Origin: an uncultured Alphaproteobacteria bacterium
Lineage (GTDB): Bacteria; Pseudomonadota; Alphaproteobacteria; HIMB59; GCA-002718135
Direction: 5' to 3'
Length of the DNA: 64,000 nt
Assembly (NCBI GenBank): GCA_902560725.1
Contig: CACEMR010000003.1
Coordinates: forward strand, 1-64,000
Shown: positions 56,683 to 64,000 of the stretch, one piece after another
Position numbering within the stretch: position 1 is the first letter of the stretch
Layout: the number at the start of each line of letters is the position of its first letter
The notes under the pieces: model-generated
Databases searched by the model: none
What the model was told of the DNA's origin: nothing
The model's input: the letters and a program-made list of their open reading frames with translations, nothing else
Translations under genes and position numbers: made by a program

Positions 56683-57624
56683 CTAATTTTTTAATTTTTG
56701 AGGTACTTTAAAGTATACATCTTCTCTTTTATAATTTTCTTCATTAATTTTAATATCAAAATTATTTTTTAATTTATCTAATAGTTTTTTAACTAGTATT
56801 TCAGGTGAAGATGCACTTGCAGTGATACCAATATTTTTAATATTTTCAAATATACTAAGATTAAGCGAGTCTACATCTTCAACTAATATAGATTTTTTTG
56901 AACCATAATTTTTAGCTACTTCAACTAATCTTAAAGAATTTGAAGAATTACTAGCTCCAATTACAAGAAAATAATCACAATTCCCTGCAATATTTTTTAC
57001 TGCTTCCTGTCTATTAGTTGTAGCATAACAAATATCATTTTTTTTAGGCTCTAATACATTTTTAAATTTTTTTTTGATTTCTTTAACTATATCTTTTGTA
57101 TCATCAATTGATAAAGTTGTTTGAGTAACGTATGCAATTTCTTTTTCTACATCTAATGGTAACTTTATTACATCTTCTTTTTTTTCTACAAGATATATTT
57201 TACCTTTTGTTTGTCCCATAGTACCTATTACTTCAGGGTGATTACGATGACCTATTAATATAAGTGGGAGTTCTTTTTTATCAAAATGTTCAACTTCTTT
57301 GTGAATTTTGCTTACAAGAGGACAAGTTGCATCAAAAAAAAGTAAATTTAATTTCGATGCTTCGGCAGGTACTGATTTTGGAACACCATGTGCAGAAAAA
57401 ATAACTGGTCTACTTTTATCTTTAATTTCATTTAATTCCTCAACAAAAATAGCACCCTCTGATTTTAAATTTTCAACAACAAATTTATTATGTACAATTT
57501 CATGTCTTACATAAACTGGTTGACCATATTTTTTTAATGCTTCCTTAACCATTTCAATTGCTCTATCAACACCAGCACAAAATCCTCTAGGTCCAGCTAA
57601 ATAAATGTTAAGTTTTTTATTCAT
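56683..57624 (-). CDS. ispH: 4-hydroxy-3-methylbut-2-enyl diphosphate reductase
   Basis: Last enzyme of the MEP isoprenoid route; Fe-S protein. The three cluster cysteines are in GPRGFCAGVDRAI (near residue 16), FDATCPLVSKIH (near 100) and DICYATTNRQEAV (near 200), with HGVPK and GHRNHPEVIG in between. It is 313 aa. It heads the ispH-thrB-rnhA operon and is divergent from an orphan lipoprotein gene across 51 bases. Confidence 0.96.
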   Translation of the reverse strand: MNKKLNIYLAGPRGFCAGVDRAIEMVKEALKKYGQPVYVRHEIVHNKFVVENLKSEGAIFVEELNEIKDKSRPVIFSAHGVPKSVPAEASKLNLLFFDATCPLVSKIHKEVEHFDKKELPLILIGHRNHPEVIGTMGQTKGKIYLVEKKEDVIKLPLDVEKEIAYVTQTTLSIDDTKDIVKEIKKKFKNVLEPKKNDICYATTNRQEAVKNIAGNCDYFLVIGASNSSNSLRLVEVAKNYGSKKSILVEDVDSLNLSIFENIKNIGITASASSPEILVKKLLDKLKNNFDIKINEENYKREDVYFKVPQKLKN

Positions 57625-57675
57625 TTTATTCTACAATATTGTTATTTATGATATGTAAACACTAATACAATAATT

Positions 57676-58170
57676 GTGAAAAAATTTTTATTATTTTTTA
57701 TATTTATTTTGCTTTTTGGCTGTGACACTATAAGCAAAAAGGACAATGAAATTGCATTAATTGATTGTCCTGCGGTATTTTTTTCAACTGAAAATAATAT
57801 ATTTGTCCAGGGAGACACAAAAAACCTAGATATGGAAAATATCGATTATAAAGCTTCACTTAATAATTATTATTTTGCAAATAATTGTAATATGAATTTA
57901 GAATATAAAAATTATTTATTAGATCTATTATTCATTGTTGAACCAATAAATCCAAAAGATAAAAAGATTAATTTACCTGTTTTTGTTATATTGTATGATA
58001 ATAAAGAACGCATAATAGATAGACAATATTTTAGAATTAAAGATAATTTGATTTTTAATAAAGAAACATCAAGCTACGAAACAACTGAAGTTATTACAAA
58101 CTTAAAAATTTCTTTGAAGAAAAACAACTATGTAAGTTTTATTACAGTTGGATTTGTTAATATAAATTAA
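57676..58170 (+). CDS. Lipoprotein of unknown function
   Basis: A 164-aa protein with a type II signal peptide: MKKFLLFFIFILLFGC, lipidated Cys at 16. The mature part has CPAVFFSTENNIFVQG near residues 32-47 and then a beta-strand-like domain ending VSFITVGFVNIN. Two further cysteines (near 32 and 75) might form a disulfide. The start is GTG; TACAAT ends 4 bases before it, so the message may be leaderless. It is divergent from ispH and converges with atpF at 6 bases. I do not recognise the family. Confidence 0.75.
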   Translation: MKKFLLFFIFILLFGCDTISKKDNEIALIDCPAVFFSTENNIFVQGDTKNLDMENIDYKASLNNYYFANNCNMNLEYKNYLLDLLFIVEPINPKDKKINLPVFVILYDNKERIIDRQYFRIKDNLIFNKETSSYETTEVITNLKISLKKNNYVSFITVGFVNIN

Positions 58171-58176
58171 TATAAA

Positions 58177-58662
58177 TTAATTTTTTAAAACGTTATTTAA
58201 TTCCTTTATAGAGTCTGTAATTAAATCTGATTTTTTATTTTCTGTAAGGCTATTTTTTAAAATATGAGAAGCTGCTTCAATTGCAGAGTCTGATATGTAA
58301 TGCTTTATAGACAAATTTATATCTCTCATTTGTTGTTCAATTTTATTTTCTGCTAAAATTTTACGTTTCTCAATTTGCTCAGATAATTTTTTGGAAGATA
58401 ATTGTTTTAATTCTGAAATTCTTTTTTCTGAATTTATTTTTAATTCTTGAATTTCTGTTTCAACTTTAATCTCTCTTGATTTCAATTCACTCAAAGTTTT
58501 TTGTGCTTCATTCTTAATATTTTCAGTTTCATTTAATTGATTCTTTATTTGTTGAATCTGAGAATCTAAGCTTATAATTAATATTTTTCTAACAGGATTA
58601 AAAATAGCCGCAATGAATAAAACAAAAGATACAGCTACCCAAAACTGAGGATCAGAAAACAT
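58177..58662 (-). CDS. atpF: ATP synthase F0 subunit b
   Basis: Peripheral-stalk subunit: an N-terminal membrane helix (residues about 7-25, with VSFVLFIAAIFNPVRK) and then a long charged coiled coil. It is 161 aa. It is the last gene of the F0 block and overlaps the b' gene by one base. Order after atpE in alphaproteobacteria is b' then b, which is why this one is called b; sequence alone hardly separates the two. Confidence 0.88.
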   Translation of the reverse strand: MFSDPQFWVAVSFVLFIAAIFNPVRKILIISLDSQIQQIKNQLNETENIKNEAQKTLSELKSREIKVETEIQELKINSEKRISELKQLSSKKLSEQIEKRKILAENKIEQQMRDINLSIKHYISDSAIEAASHILKNSLTENKKSDLITDSIKELNNVLKN

Positions 58663-59153
58663 TAATTTAATTTTCCTTTCAAAATTTTTATAGCCTGATT
58701 AATATCATTATCGGACAATTTTAAGTCTGAAATTTTAGCTACTGTAATTTTTGTTATGTTAGCAATTTCATCATTAATATTTTTCATTTGACTATCTCTA
58801 TTTTTTATAATTTGCTTTTCAGAATTTGATATTTTTTCTTCCAATTCTCTATCAATAGTATTCAGTTTTGATGAAACCTCATCCTGTAATGAAGATATTG
58901 TTTTTTTAATTTGTTCATCAGTTTTTTGTTTAGCATTATTTATTTGTAAATTAATATTTTTCTCAATTTCCTTTGCTTGTTCTTGTAGCTCTTTGGCATT
59001 TGATAAATTTTCATTTATTTTATTGTGTCTTTTCTCTAAGACAGTTGCAATTCTCGGAAGAGAAATTCTCCACAAGAAGATTAAAAGAAAAGAAAAGAAC
59101 ACAGCTAACCAAAAGAGCTGTGAAACAAAGAACTCTGGATTTAATTGAGGCAT
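58662..59153 (-). CDS. ATP synthase F0 subunit b'
   Basis: Second peripheral-stalk subunit typical of alphaproteobacteria and photosynthetic bacteria. It starts MPQLNPEFFVSQLFWLAVFFSFLLIFLW, with one membrane helix, then RIATVLEKRHNKINENLSNA and a coiled coil. It is 163 aa. The PQLNPEFFxSQLFWL start is characteristic of b' (atpF' or atpG). Together with b it forms a heterodimeric stalk. Confidence 0.9.
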   Translation of the reverse strand: MPQLNPEFFVSQLFWLAVFFSFLLIFLWRISLPRIATVLEKRHNKINENLSNAKELQEQAKEIEKNINLQINNAKQKTDEQIKKTISSLQDEVSSKLNTIDRELEEKISNSEKQIIKNRDSQMKNINDEIANITKITVAKISDLKLSDNDINQAIKILKGKLN

Positions 59154-59173
59154 TAATTTATTAAATCAAAATT

Positions 59174-59398
59174 TTATCCAAACAAAATAACCAGCGCTAT
59201 AACTAAAGCAAAAAGTGCTATCGCTTCAACTAATGCGAAACCTAACATAGTCATTGTAAAAACTTCTCCTCGTGCTGCTGGATTTCTTCCAACCGCTTGA
59301 ATAAAAGATGAAAAGATATTGCCAATACCAATACCTGATCCAATAACACCGATAACGGCTAAACCCGCTCCGATAACTTTTGCTGCTTCAATTTCCAT
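59174..59398 (-). CDS. atpE: ATP synthase F0 subunit c
   Basis: Proteolipid ring subunit of 74 aa: a two-helix hairpin with GSGIGIGNIFSSFIQAVGRNP in the first helix and loop and the ion-carrying Glu in FALVEAIALFALVIA. I see no clear sodium-binding set, so proton coupling is expected. The SD AGGAGG just before the ATG is among the strongest in the window, matching the need for many copies per enzyme. Confidence 0.95.
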   Translation of the reverse strand: MEIEAAKVIGAGLAVIGVIGSGIGIGNIFSSFIQAVGRNPAARGEVFTMTMLGFALVEAIALFALVIALVILFG

Positions 59399-59416
59399 AA
59401 GTCCTCCTATTTTAAA

Positions 59417-60151
59417 TTAATGTAAATGATAAGCATCGTTAATATATAAACACGTTAGTATTGCAAACACATATGCCTGCAAAAAAGCAATTAAAATTTC
59501 CAAACCTGTTAAAGCTACAATGAATGCAAGTGGAAATACACCTGTAAAAAATGGCATTGATACAACAAACCCAGCAAAAACTTTTAGTAAAGTATGGCCT
59601 GCAAGCATATTCGCAAATAGTCTAACGGATAGACTAATTGGTCGAGATAAATATGAAATAACTTCGATGGGTATTAATAGTGGATGCATGTAGAACGGAA
59701 CACCGGGGATGTAAAAAAAAGTAAAAAATTTTATTCCGTGATTTACAAATCCAAGAATTGTTACACCTATAAAAACAATTGATGCTAAGGCAAATGTAAC
59801 GATAATATGGCTAGTGAAAGTAAACTGATAAGGTATCATTCCAACCATATTACCTATTAAAACAAACATGAATAAAGAGAATACAAATGGAAAATATTTT
59901 TTTCCATTATCACCAACTGTATCAGAAAGTAATTGCGCAATAAAATTATACATTAACTCAGAAATGAGCTGCATTCTTGATGGAATAATTGATTTTGTGT
60001 TAACAGTTAATGTTAAAAATAAAGTAATTACTAAAACAGTAATTAGCATTGCGAATGAAGAATTAGTAAATGAAAGATTATAATCCCCAAGTTCAATATT
60101 TGAAATTGGATCTATCTCGAATTGTTTTAGAGGACTATCTTTTGCTGCCAT
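59417..60151 (-). CDS. atpB: ATP synthase F0 subunit a
   Basis: Membrane stator subunit with the proton half-channels. It has the essential Arg in SLSVRLFANMLAGH (near residue 180) and the conserved end LIAFLQAYVFAILTCLYINDAYH. The N terminus QFEIDPISNIELGDYNLSFTNSS is the alphaproteobacterial form. It is 244 aa with five or six helices. It lies 21 bases after atpI and 18 before atpE. Confidence 0.96.
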   Translation of the reverse strand: MAAKDSPLKQFEIDPISNIELGDYNLSFTNSSFAMLITVLVITLFLTLTVNTKSIIPSRMQLISELMYNFIAQLLSDTVGDNGKKYFPFVFSLFMFVLIGNMVGMIPYQFTFTSHIIVTFALASIVFIGVTILGFVNHGIKFFTFFYIPGVPFYMHPLLIPIEVISYLSRPISLSVRLFANMLAGHTLLKVFAGFVVSMPFFTGVFPLAFIVALTGLEILIAFLQAYVFAILTCLYINDAYHLH

Positions 60152-60172
60152 AATAAATTAAGATTATTTAAA

Positions 60173-60460
60173 TTATCGTTGTTTTTCAATGCGACGCATT
60201 ACACGATAAACGTTCAAAAATCCAGCTAATGCGCCAAATATGAAGAAAATAATTAGCCCTAATGGTTTAGTATTAAAGTAATTATCCACAATAAGTCCGA
60301 TTCCCACTCCAACCACTAGTGCTGCAATAATTTCAGTGCTAATTTTAAAACCAAAACTAGCGCCACTGATCTTTTTCTTATTATTAACTTCTTTATTTTG
60401 ATTATTCAAGCTATCGATTTTTTTACTTAATTCTTCTAAATTTTTATTTTTATAATTCAT
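60173..60460 (-). CDS. atpI: ATP synthase accessory protein I (AtpI/AtpZ type)
   Basis: Small membrane protein encoded at the front of F0 operons, thought to help c-ring assembly or magnesium uptake. It has a charged Asn/Lys-rich N terminus (residues 1-28), then two helices with ISTEIIAALVVGVGIGLIVDNYF and GLIIFFIFGALAGFLNVYR. It is 95 aa. It overlaps the smc stop by 11 bases, so the ATP synthase genes may be partly transcribed from upstream of smc. Confidence 0.88.
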   Translation of the reverse strand: MNYKNKNLEELSKKIDSLNNQNKEVNNKKKISGASFGFKISTEIIAALVVGVGIGLIVDNYFNTKPLGLIIFFIFGALAGFLNVYRVMRRIEKQR

Positions 60461-63095
60461 TTATCTTATCTTGTTCTTTTATTTCAATTGCTTTTTCGAG
60501 ATCAACAGAAACTAATTGCGATATTCCTTTTTCAGGCATTGTAACTCCAAATAATCTATTTACCCTAGCCATTGTCATTCTATGGTGAGTTATAACTAAA
60601 AATTTAGTTGATGATGTTTTAGCAATTTCTTCAACTAGTGAGCAAAATCTATCAACATTTGTATCATCTAAAGGAGCATCAACCTCATCAAGAACACAAA
60701 TTGGTGCAGGATTTGATAAAAATACTGCAAATAATAATGATAAAGCCGTAAGTGCTTGTTCACCCCCAGACAGAAGAGTTAAATTTTGTAATTTTTTTCC
60801 TGGAGGACTAGCAAATATTTCTAATCCAGCTTGGAGAGGGTCAGATTCATCAGTAAATTTTAAATAAGCTTTTCCCCCACCAAATAATCTAGTAAATAAT
60901 TTTTGAAAATTCTCGTTTACTATTCCATAAGCTGCTAGCAATCTTTGTCTACCTTCAGTATTTAATGAGTCTATCGCTTCTCTTAATTTTGTAATCGCAT
61001 TTAATAAATCACTTTGATCTTTTTTAATTGTATCTACTTTTTCTTCTAAATCCTTTGCTTCCTGTTCAGCTAAAAGGTTTACACCACCTAAACGTTCTTG
61101 TTCAGCAATAAGCCTCTCTAATTTTTTCTCTAAATCATCTGAGTCACCCAAAATTTTATTTGGATCTATTTCGCCAATATTATAAAGTTCATTAAGCTCG
61201 ATACTAAGCCTTTCTTTGACTTGAGTAGAGAGTAATTTAATTGACTCATTAATTGTATTGATTTGACCTTCAGTTCTAATTCTTTCCTCTCTTAGTTCAT
61301 TTAATTTAATTTCTTCTAGCTTTAATTTCTTGTTAATTTCATTTGCATTTTGTTCAGTTTGACGAAGTTGTTCAGCTATTTTTTCATAAGACTTCTTATT
61401 TTCATCTATCATTTTTTGAATTTTTAATTTCTCACTTGATACATCATCAGGAACAGATTGGAGATTTGATAATTCACTAACTAATGAATTTTCTCTTGAA
61501 TTTAATTCTTCTATTCTTTGATTTGCTTTTATAGAAATATCATTCCATTGCTTTTCTTCAGCACTTAATTGTTTTATTCTTCTATTTTTTAATTGATCTA
61601 ATATTGCTTTAGTCGAATTATTTTGCTTACCTGTAGAAACGTATCCATCCCATCTCCATATTTCCCCAGATTTGCTTACTATTATTTGTCCTGGCTTTAA
61701 TTTTTTTTGAATTTCTAAAATTTTTTCTTTATTTTCAATTAGACCAACAAATTCTAGTTTCTTTTTTAGATTATCAGGGCCTTTTATGAGCGAAGAAAAT
61801 TTAGTAATATCTGAGCTAAAATTAGAATCTTCAGGATCTAATTTTCTCCAAAAACTACTTTGCTCTTCATCGATTGATGCAATTAATTCATCTGAAAAAA
61901 CAGCAGCAATAGCTTGCTCAAGACCATCTTCAAAATCTATATAATCAATTATTGGATTATTATTATTTTTATTTGAAACTGCTTCATTGTTTAGTTCATC
62001 ATCTGATTGAATGAAAAGGTCACCTTGCTGTTTTAACAATACAGATTTTTCTTCTCTTACTCTTTCTAGATTTTGTTTTGCATCCTCAAATAAAAATTTT
62101 TCTCTATCAATATCATTTTTTATTTGCTCAATACGTACTTTAGTTTCATCTACCGCAATATTAGCTCTTTCAATTTCTTTTTCTTGATTCTCTAAACTAA
62201 TGGAATATTTTTGAAGCTCAGCTGCTACCTTGTTTTCTTGTAAGCGAAGGTTAGGAAGACTTTCTTGAACTTTTTCATATTCTACATTTAGTCGTGCAAC
62301 AACTTGTGTTTGATCATTTACAACATTAGTTTCAGATAGAATTTTTTCATTGGCATTTTTTAACTTATCTTTTTCATCTATCCATTTTTTATAAAATAAT
62401 CGGGCTCTTGCTTTAGTAATATCTTTTTGAATATATTTATATCTTTCTGCTTGTTTGGACTGTTTTTTTAAAATTGTTAATTGTTCATCTTGTGCCTTTA
62501 GAACATCTTTAACTCGCTCTAAATTATTTTCTGTAGCATTAAGGCGTAACTCTGCCTCGTGACGTCTTGAATGTAAACCAGTTATTCCAGCTGCTTCCTC
62601 AAGTAAAGTTCTTCTTTGTTCAGGTTTAGCTGCGATAATTGCACCCACTCTTCCTTGACTAACCATAGATGTAGACCGGGCACCAGTGGCTGCATCTGCA
62701 AACAAAAGTTGAACATCTTTTAATCTTACTTCTTTTCCATTTACTCTGTATTCTGACCCTTCCCCTCTCCAGATCCTTCTTGTTACTTCAATTGAGTCAT
62801 TTTCATTAAAAATACTTGGTGCTTTTCGTTGTGAATTATCTAAATCTATTGTAACCTCTGCAATATCCCAAGCAGGTCTATCATCCGTTCCATTAAATAT
62901 CACATCATCTAATTCACTTCCACGCATCTGTTTTGGTGAAAGTTCTCCCATGACAAACCTAAAAGCCTCAACAAGATTAGATTTTCCACAACCATTTGGG
63001 CCCACAATTCCAGTAAGACCTCTTTCTATTTGGATTTCAATAGGCTCAACAAATGACTTAAAGCCTTTGACTTTAAGTGTCTTAAAATTAATCAT
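60450..63095 (-). CDS. smc: Chromosome segregation protein SMC (short form)
   Basis: ATP-driven DNA-organising protein. The N-terminal ATPase half has GIVGPNGCGKSNLVEAF (near residues 32-48). The hinge lies around 390-510 (DFEDGLEQAIAAVFSDE to GQIIVSKSGEIWRWDGY). The C-terminal half has the signature LTLLSGGEQALTALSLLFA and Walker B ICVLDEVDAPLDD. It is 881 aa from the ATG at 63095 (the ORF track begins at an adjacent TTG), about 270 short of typical bacterial SMC. All functional domains are kept, so the arms are shortened rather than the protein truncated. It follows dsbA directly. Confidence 0.94.
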   Translation of the reverse strand: MINFKTLKVKGFKSFVEPIEIQIERGLTGIVGPNGCGKSNLVEAFRFVMGELSPKQMRGSELDDVIFNGTDDRPAWDIAEVTIDLDNSQRKAPSIFNENDSIEVTRRIWRGEGSEYRVNGKEVRLKDVQLLFADAATGARSTSMVSQGRVGAIIAAKPEQRRTLLEEAAGITGLHSRRHEAELRLNATENNLERVKDVLKAQDEQLTILKKQSKQAERYKYIQKDITKARARLFYKKWIDEKDKLKNANEKILSETNVVNDQTQVVARLNVEYEKVQESLPNLRLQENKVAAELQKYSISLENQEKEIERANIAVDETKVRIEQIKNDIDREKFLFEDAKQNLERVREEKSVLLKQQGDLFIQSDDELNNEAVSNKNNNNPIIDYIDFEDGLEQAIAAVFSDELIASIDEEQSSFWRKLDPEDSNFSSDITKFSSLIKGPDNLKKKLEFVGLIENKEKILEIQKKLKPGQIIVSKSGEIWRWDGYVSTGKQNNSTKAILDQLKNRRIKQLSAEEKQWNDISIKANQRIEELNSRENSLVSELSNLQSVPDDVSSEKLKIQKMIDENKKSYEKIAEQLRQTEQNANEINKKLKLEEIKLNELREERIRTEGQINTINESIKLLSTQVKERLSIELNELYNIGEIDPNKILGDSDDLEKKLERLIAEQERLGGVNLLAEQEAKDLEEKVDTIKKDQSDLLNAITKLREAIDSLNTEGRQRLLAAYGIVNENFQKLFTRLFGGGKAYLKFTDESDPLQAGLEIFASPPGKKLQNLTLLSGGEQALTALSLLFAVFLSNPAPICVLDEVDAPLDDTNVDRFCSLVEEIAKTSSTKFLVITHHRMTMARVNRLFGVTMPEKGISQLVSVDLEKAIEIKEQDKINEL

Positions 63096-63098
63096 CAA

Positions 63099-63713
63099 CT
63101 ATTGTGATAATATTTTATCAATGATTTGTCTAAACTCTTTTATATTTTTGTTACCAGAATAAAGTACCCCATTAATTATAAATGATGGAGTGGATCGTAT
63201 GTTAAACTCTTTTTGAGCATTCATAACATCTTCTAATATATCATTTTCCAGGTTAATATCGCTTAAGCAAGCATCAAAATCCTCTTGCTGCATACCTCCG
63301 CTTTGCATAATTTTATATAATTCTTTTTTGGTATCGCTATGTTCTCGTCTAACCCAGTTCTTTTGTAATTTATATAAGGCATTCATATATTGATATCTAG
63401 CATCATTTGGGACACATCTTAAAATCATACTACCGACTAATGCTGGATAATTAAAAGGAAAATCCCTAAAAACAAACTTTACCTTTCCAGTATCAATATA
63501 TTCTGTTTTTAAAGACTCGAGGGTATCATTATGAAAGTCAGCACAATGGCTACATGACATTGATGCATATTCGATTATAGTGATGGGTGATTCAGGTGAA
63601 CCCAATACAAAATCAGTATCTTTTATATTTAAAACAGAATGATCAGCAGCTTTTAAACTTGGTGTTATAAGAAACATCAACAAAACTATAAATAAATTGA
63701 AATTCTTCATCAT
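63099..63713 (-). CDS. DsbA-family periplasmic thiol-disulfide oxidoreductase
   Basis: Exported thioredoxin-fold protein: signal peptide residues 1-22 (ending SLKA), the active site YASMSCSHCADFH with a CSHC pair (near residues 53-56), and the cis-Pro loop STPSFIINGV near 174-183. It is 204 aa. It overlaps the DUF721 gene stop by one base and abuts smc, an order frequent in alphaproteobacteria. It may act as an oxidase or isomerase; the CSHC dipeptide differs from the CPHC of E. coli DsbA. Confidence 0.9.
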   Translation of the reverse strand: MMKNFNLFIVLLMFLITPSLKAADHSVLNIKDTDFVLGSPESPITIIEYASMSCSHCADFHNDTLESLKTEYIDTGKVKFVFRDFPFNYPALVGSMILRCVPNDARYQYMNALYKLQKNWVRREHSDTKKELYKIMQSGGMQQEDFDACLSDINLENDILEDVMNAQKEFNIRSTPSFIINGVLYSGNKNIKEFRQIIDKILSQ

Positions 63714-64000
63714 TATTTAACCTCCTTAACAATATTTTTTCCTAATTTCATCAATGAATCTTTTAGTTCATTATTTTGTAAACTTTCAATTTCATTTGAA
63801 ATTAATTCTGACTCTTCAAGGCTAACAGGCATCATTTTTGATTTATTTTTATTAAAATCTTCATCTTTAGGTAGGTAATTCTGTTGAATTCTCAAGTCAT
63901 TAATAGCTTTATAACCAAAATAACTATTAATTTTTTCAATAATTGTATCTTTAAAATGTTGAAATTCTAATGCCGCTGCAGGCGCAACATTTACATTCAA
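63713..64000 (-). CDS. DUF721 (DciA-like) protein, 5' part outside the window
   Basis: Partial gene: only the C-terminal 95 codons are inside, and the reading frame is open to the window edge, so the true start lies beyond base 64000. NVNVAPAAALEFQHFKDTIIEKINSYFGY matches the DUF721 domain C-terminal half; DUF721 includes DciA, the helicase-loading factor of bacteria lacking DnaC. An acidic tail follows. Its place upstream of dsbA and smc is usual in alphaproteobacteria. Confidence 0.8.
   Translation of the reverse strand: MNVNVAPAAALEFQHFKDTIIEKINSYFGYKAINDLRIQQNYLPKDEDFNKNKSKMMPVSLEESELISNEIESLQNNELKDSLMKLGKNIVKEVK

Noticed and set aside
58150-58185. Direct repeat aatataaatta between the lipoprotein and atpF as an attachment or insertion scar
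   Set aside because: Only two short AT-only copies, adjacent, with no mobile-element gene nearby; slippage or chance explains it.

Overview
The window looks like a chromosomal segment from a streamlined, AT-rich, free-living marine alphaproteobacterium. The pointers are a base composition that looks near 30% GC, very short gaps between genes, frequent TTG/GTG starts and several alphaproteobacterial gene orders: atpI-atpB-atpE-atpF'-atpF with two b-type subunits, lspA-bamF, ctaC-ctaD-ctaB-(coxF-like)-ctaG-ctaE-surf1-thrC-M16 protease, and DUF721-dsbA-smc. Lipid A genes and an aa3-type oxidase mark it as a Gram-negative aerobe. The sugar-uptake-heavy content recalls the HIMB59/AEGEAN-169 type more than classical SAR11, but that placement is a guess from gene content only. 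I saw no insertion sequences, prophage, CRISPR array, rRNA or tRNA.

Layout. 1-12.7 kb is a carbohydrate region: a ribose-type binding protein, a split transketolase, an FGGY (glycerol-kinase-like) kinase, a TIM-barrel sugar isomerase, a complete binding protein/permease/ATPase importer of the FrcBCA/Rbs type, a phytanoyl-CoA-dioxygenase-like enzyme, a Gfo/Idh/MocA dehydrogenase, glyoxalase I and xylose isomerase. 12.7-29.5 kb is housekeeping: ribF-ileS-lspA-bamF-pgi, then rsmD, an RluB-type pseudouridine synthase, a C26 peptidase, tadA, xseA, the lipid A block (msbA, DUF374, waaA, lpxK, lpxL-like), ubiA and rsmE. 29.5-37.7 kb is the cytochrome c oxidase operon running into SURF1, threonine synthase and an M16 protease. 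37.7-41.4 kb holds a DUF6494-like gene, ogt, a GATase-like protein and a second TIM-barrel/Gfo-Idh-MocA pair.

41.4-43.7 kb is the ammonium transporter amtB, preceded by what I read as two tandem glutamine riboswitches (glnA RNA class) and followed by a strong hairpin and two small unknown genes. 43.7-46.8 kb carries yqgE, a ScsB/DsbD-like reductase and a peroxiredoxin. 46.8-55.3 kb is a second catabolic block: SDR, a sugar-acid dehydratase of the IlvD/Edd family, a GlcD/DLD-type FAD oxidase, an Ldh-family dehydrogenase, a serine hydrolase, an EamA transporter and xylulokinase. 55.3-64 kb is rnhA-thrB-ispH, an orphan lipoprotein, the ATP synthase F0 operon, a short SMC, DsbA and the 3' part of a DUF721 gene that runs off the window.

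Together the genes describe uptake of monosaccharides or polyols, entry to the pentose phosphate pathway (XylA, XylB, transketolase, Pgi) and a parallel oxidative sugar-acid route, all feeding aerobic respiration. Apart from one possible winged-helix protein no transcription factor was seen. Control visible in the sequence is mostly RNA-level: the riboswitches, hairpin terminators placed between binding-protein genes and downstream genes, and possible leaderless starts. The most notable items are the tandem glutamine riboswitches with a candidate SD-sequestering helix, a SURF1 gene whose full-length reading requires an ATT start, and a sugar permease with a roughly 140-residue helical insertion.
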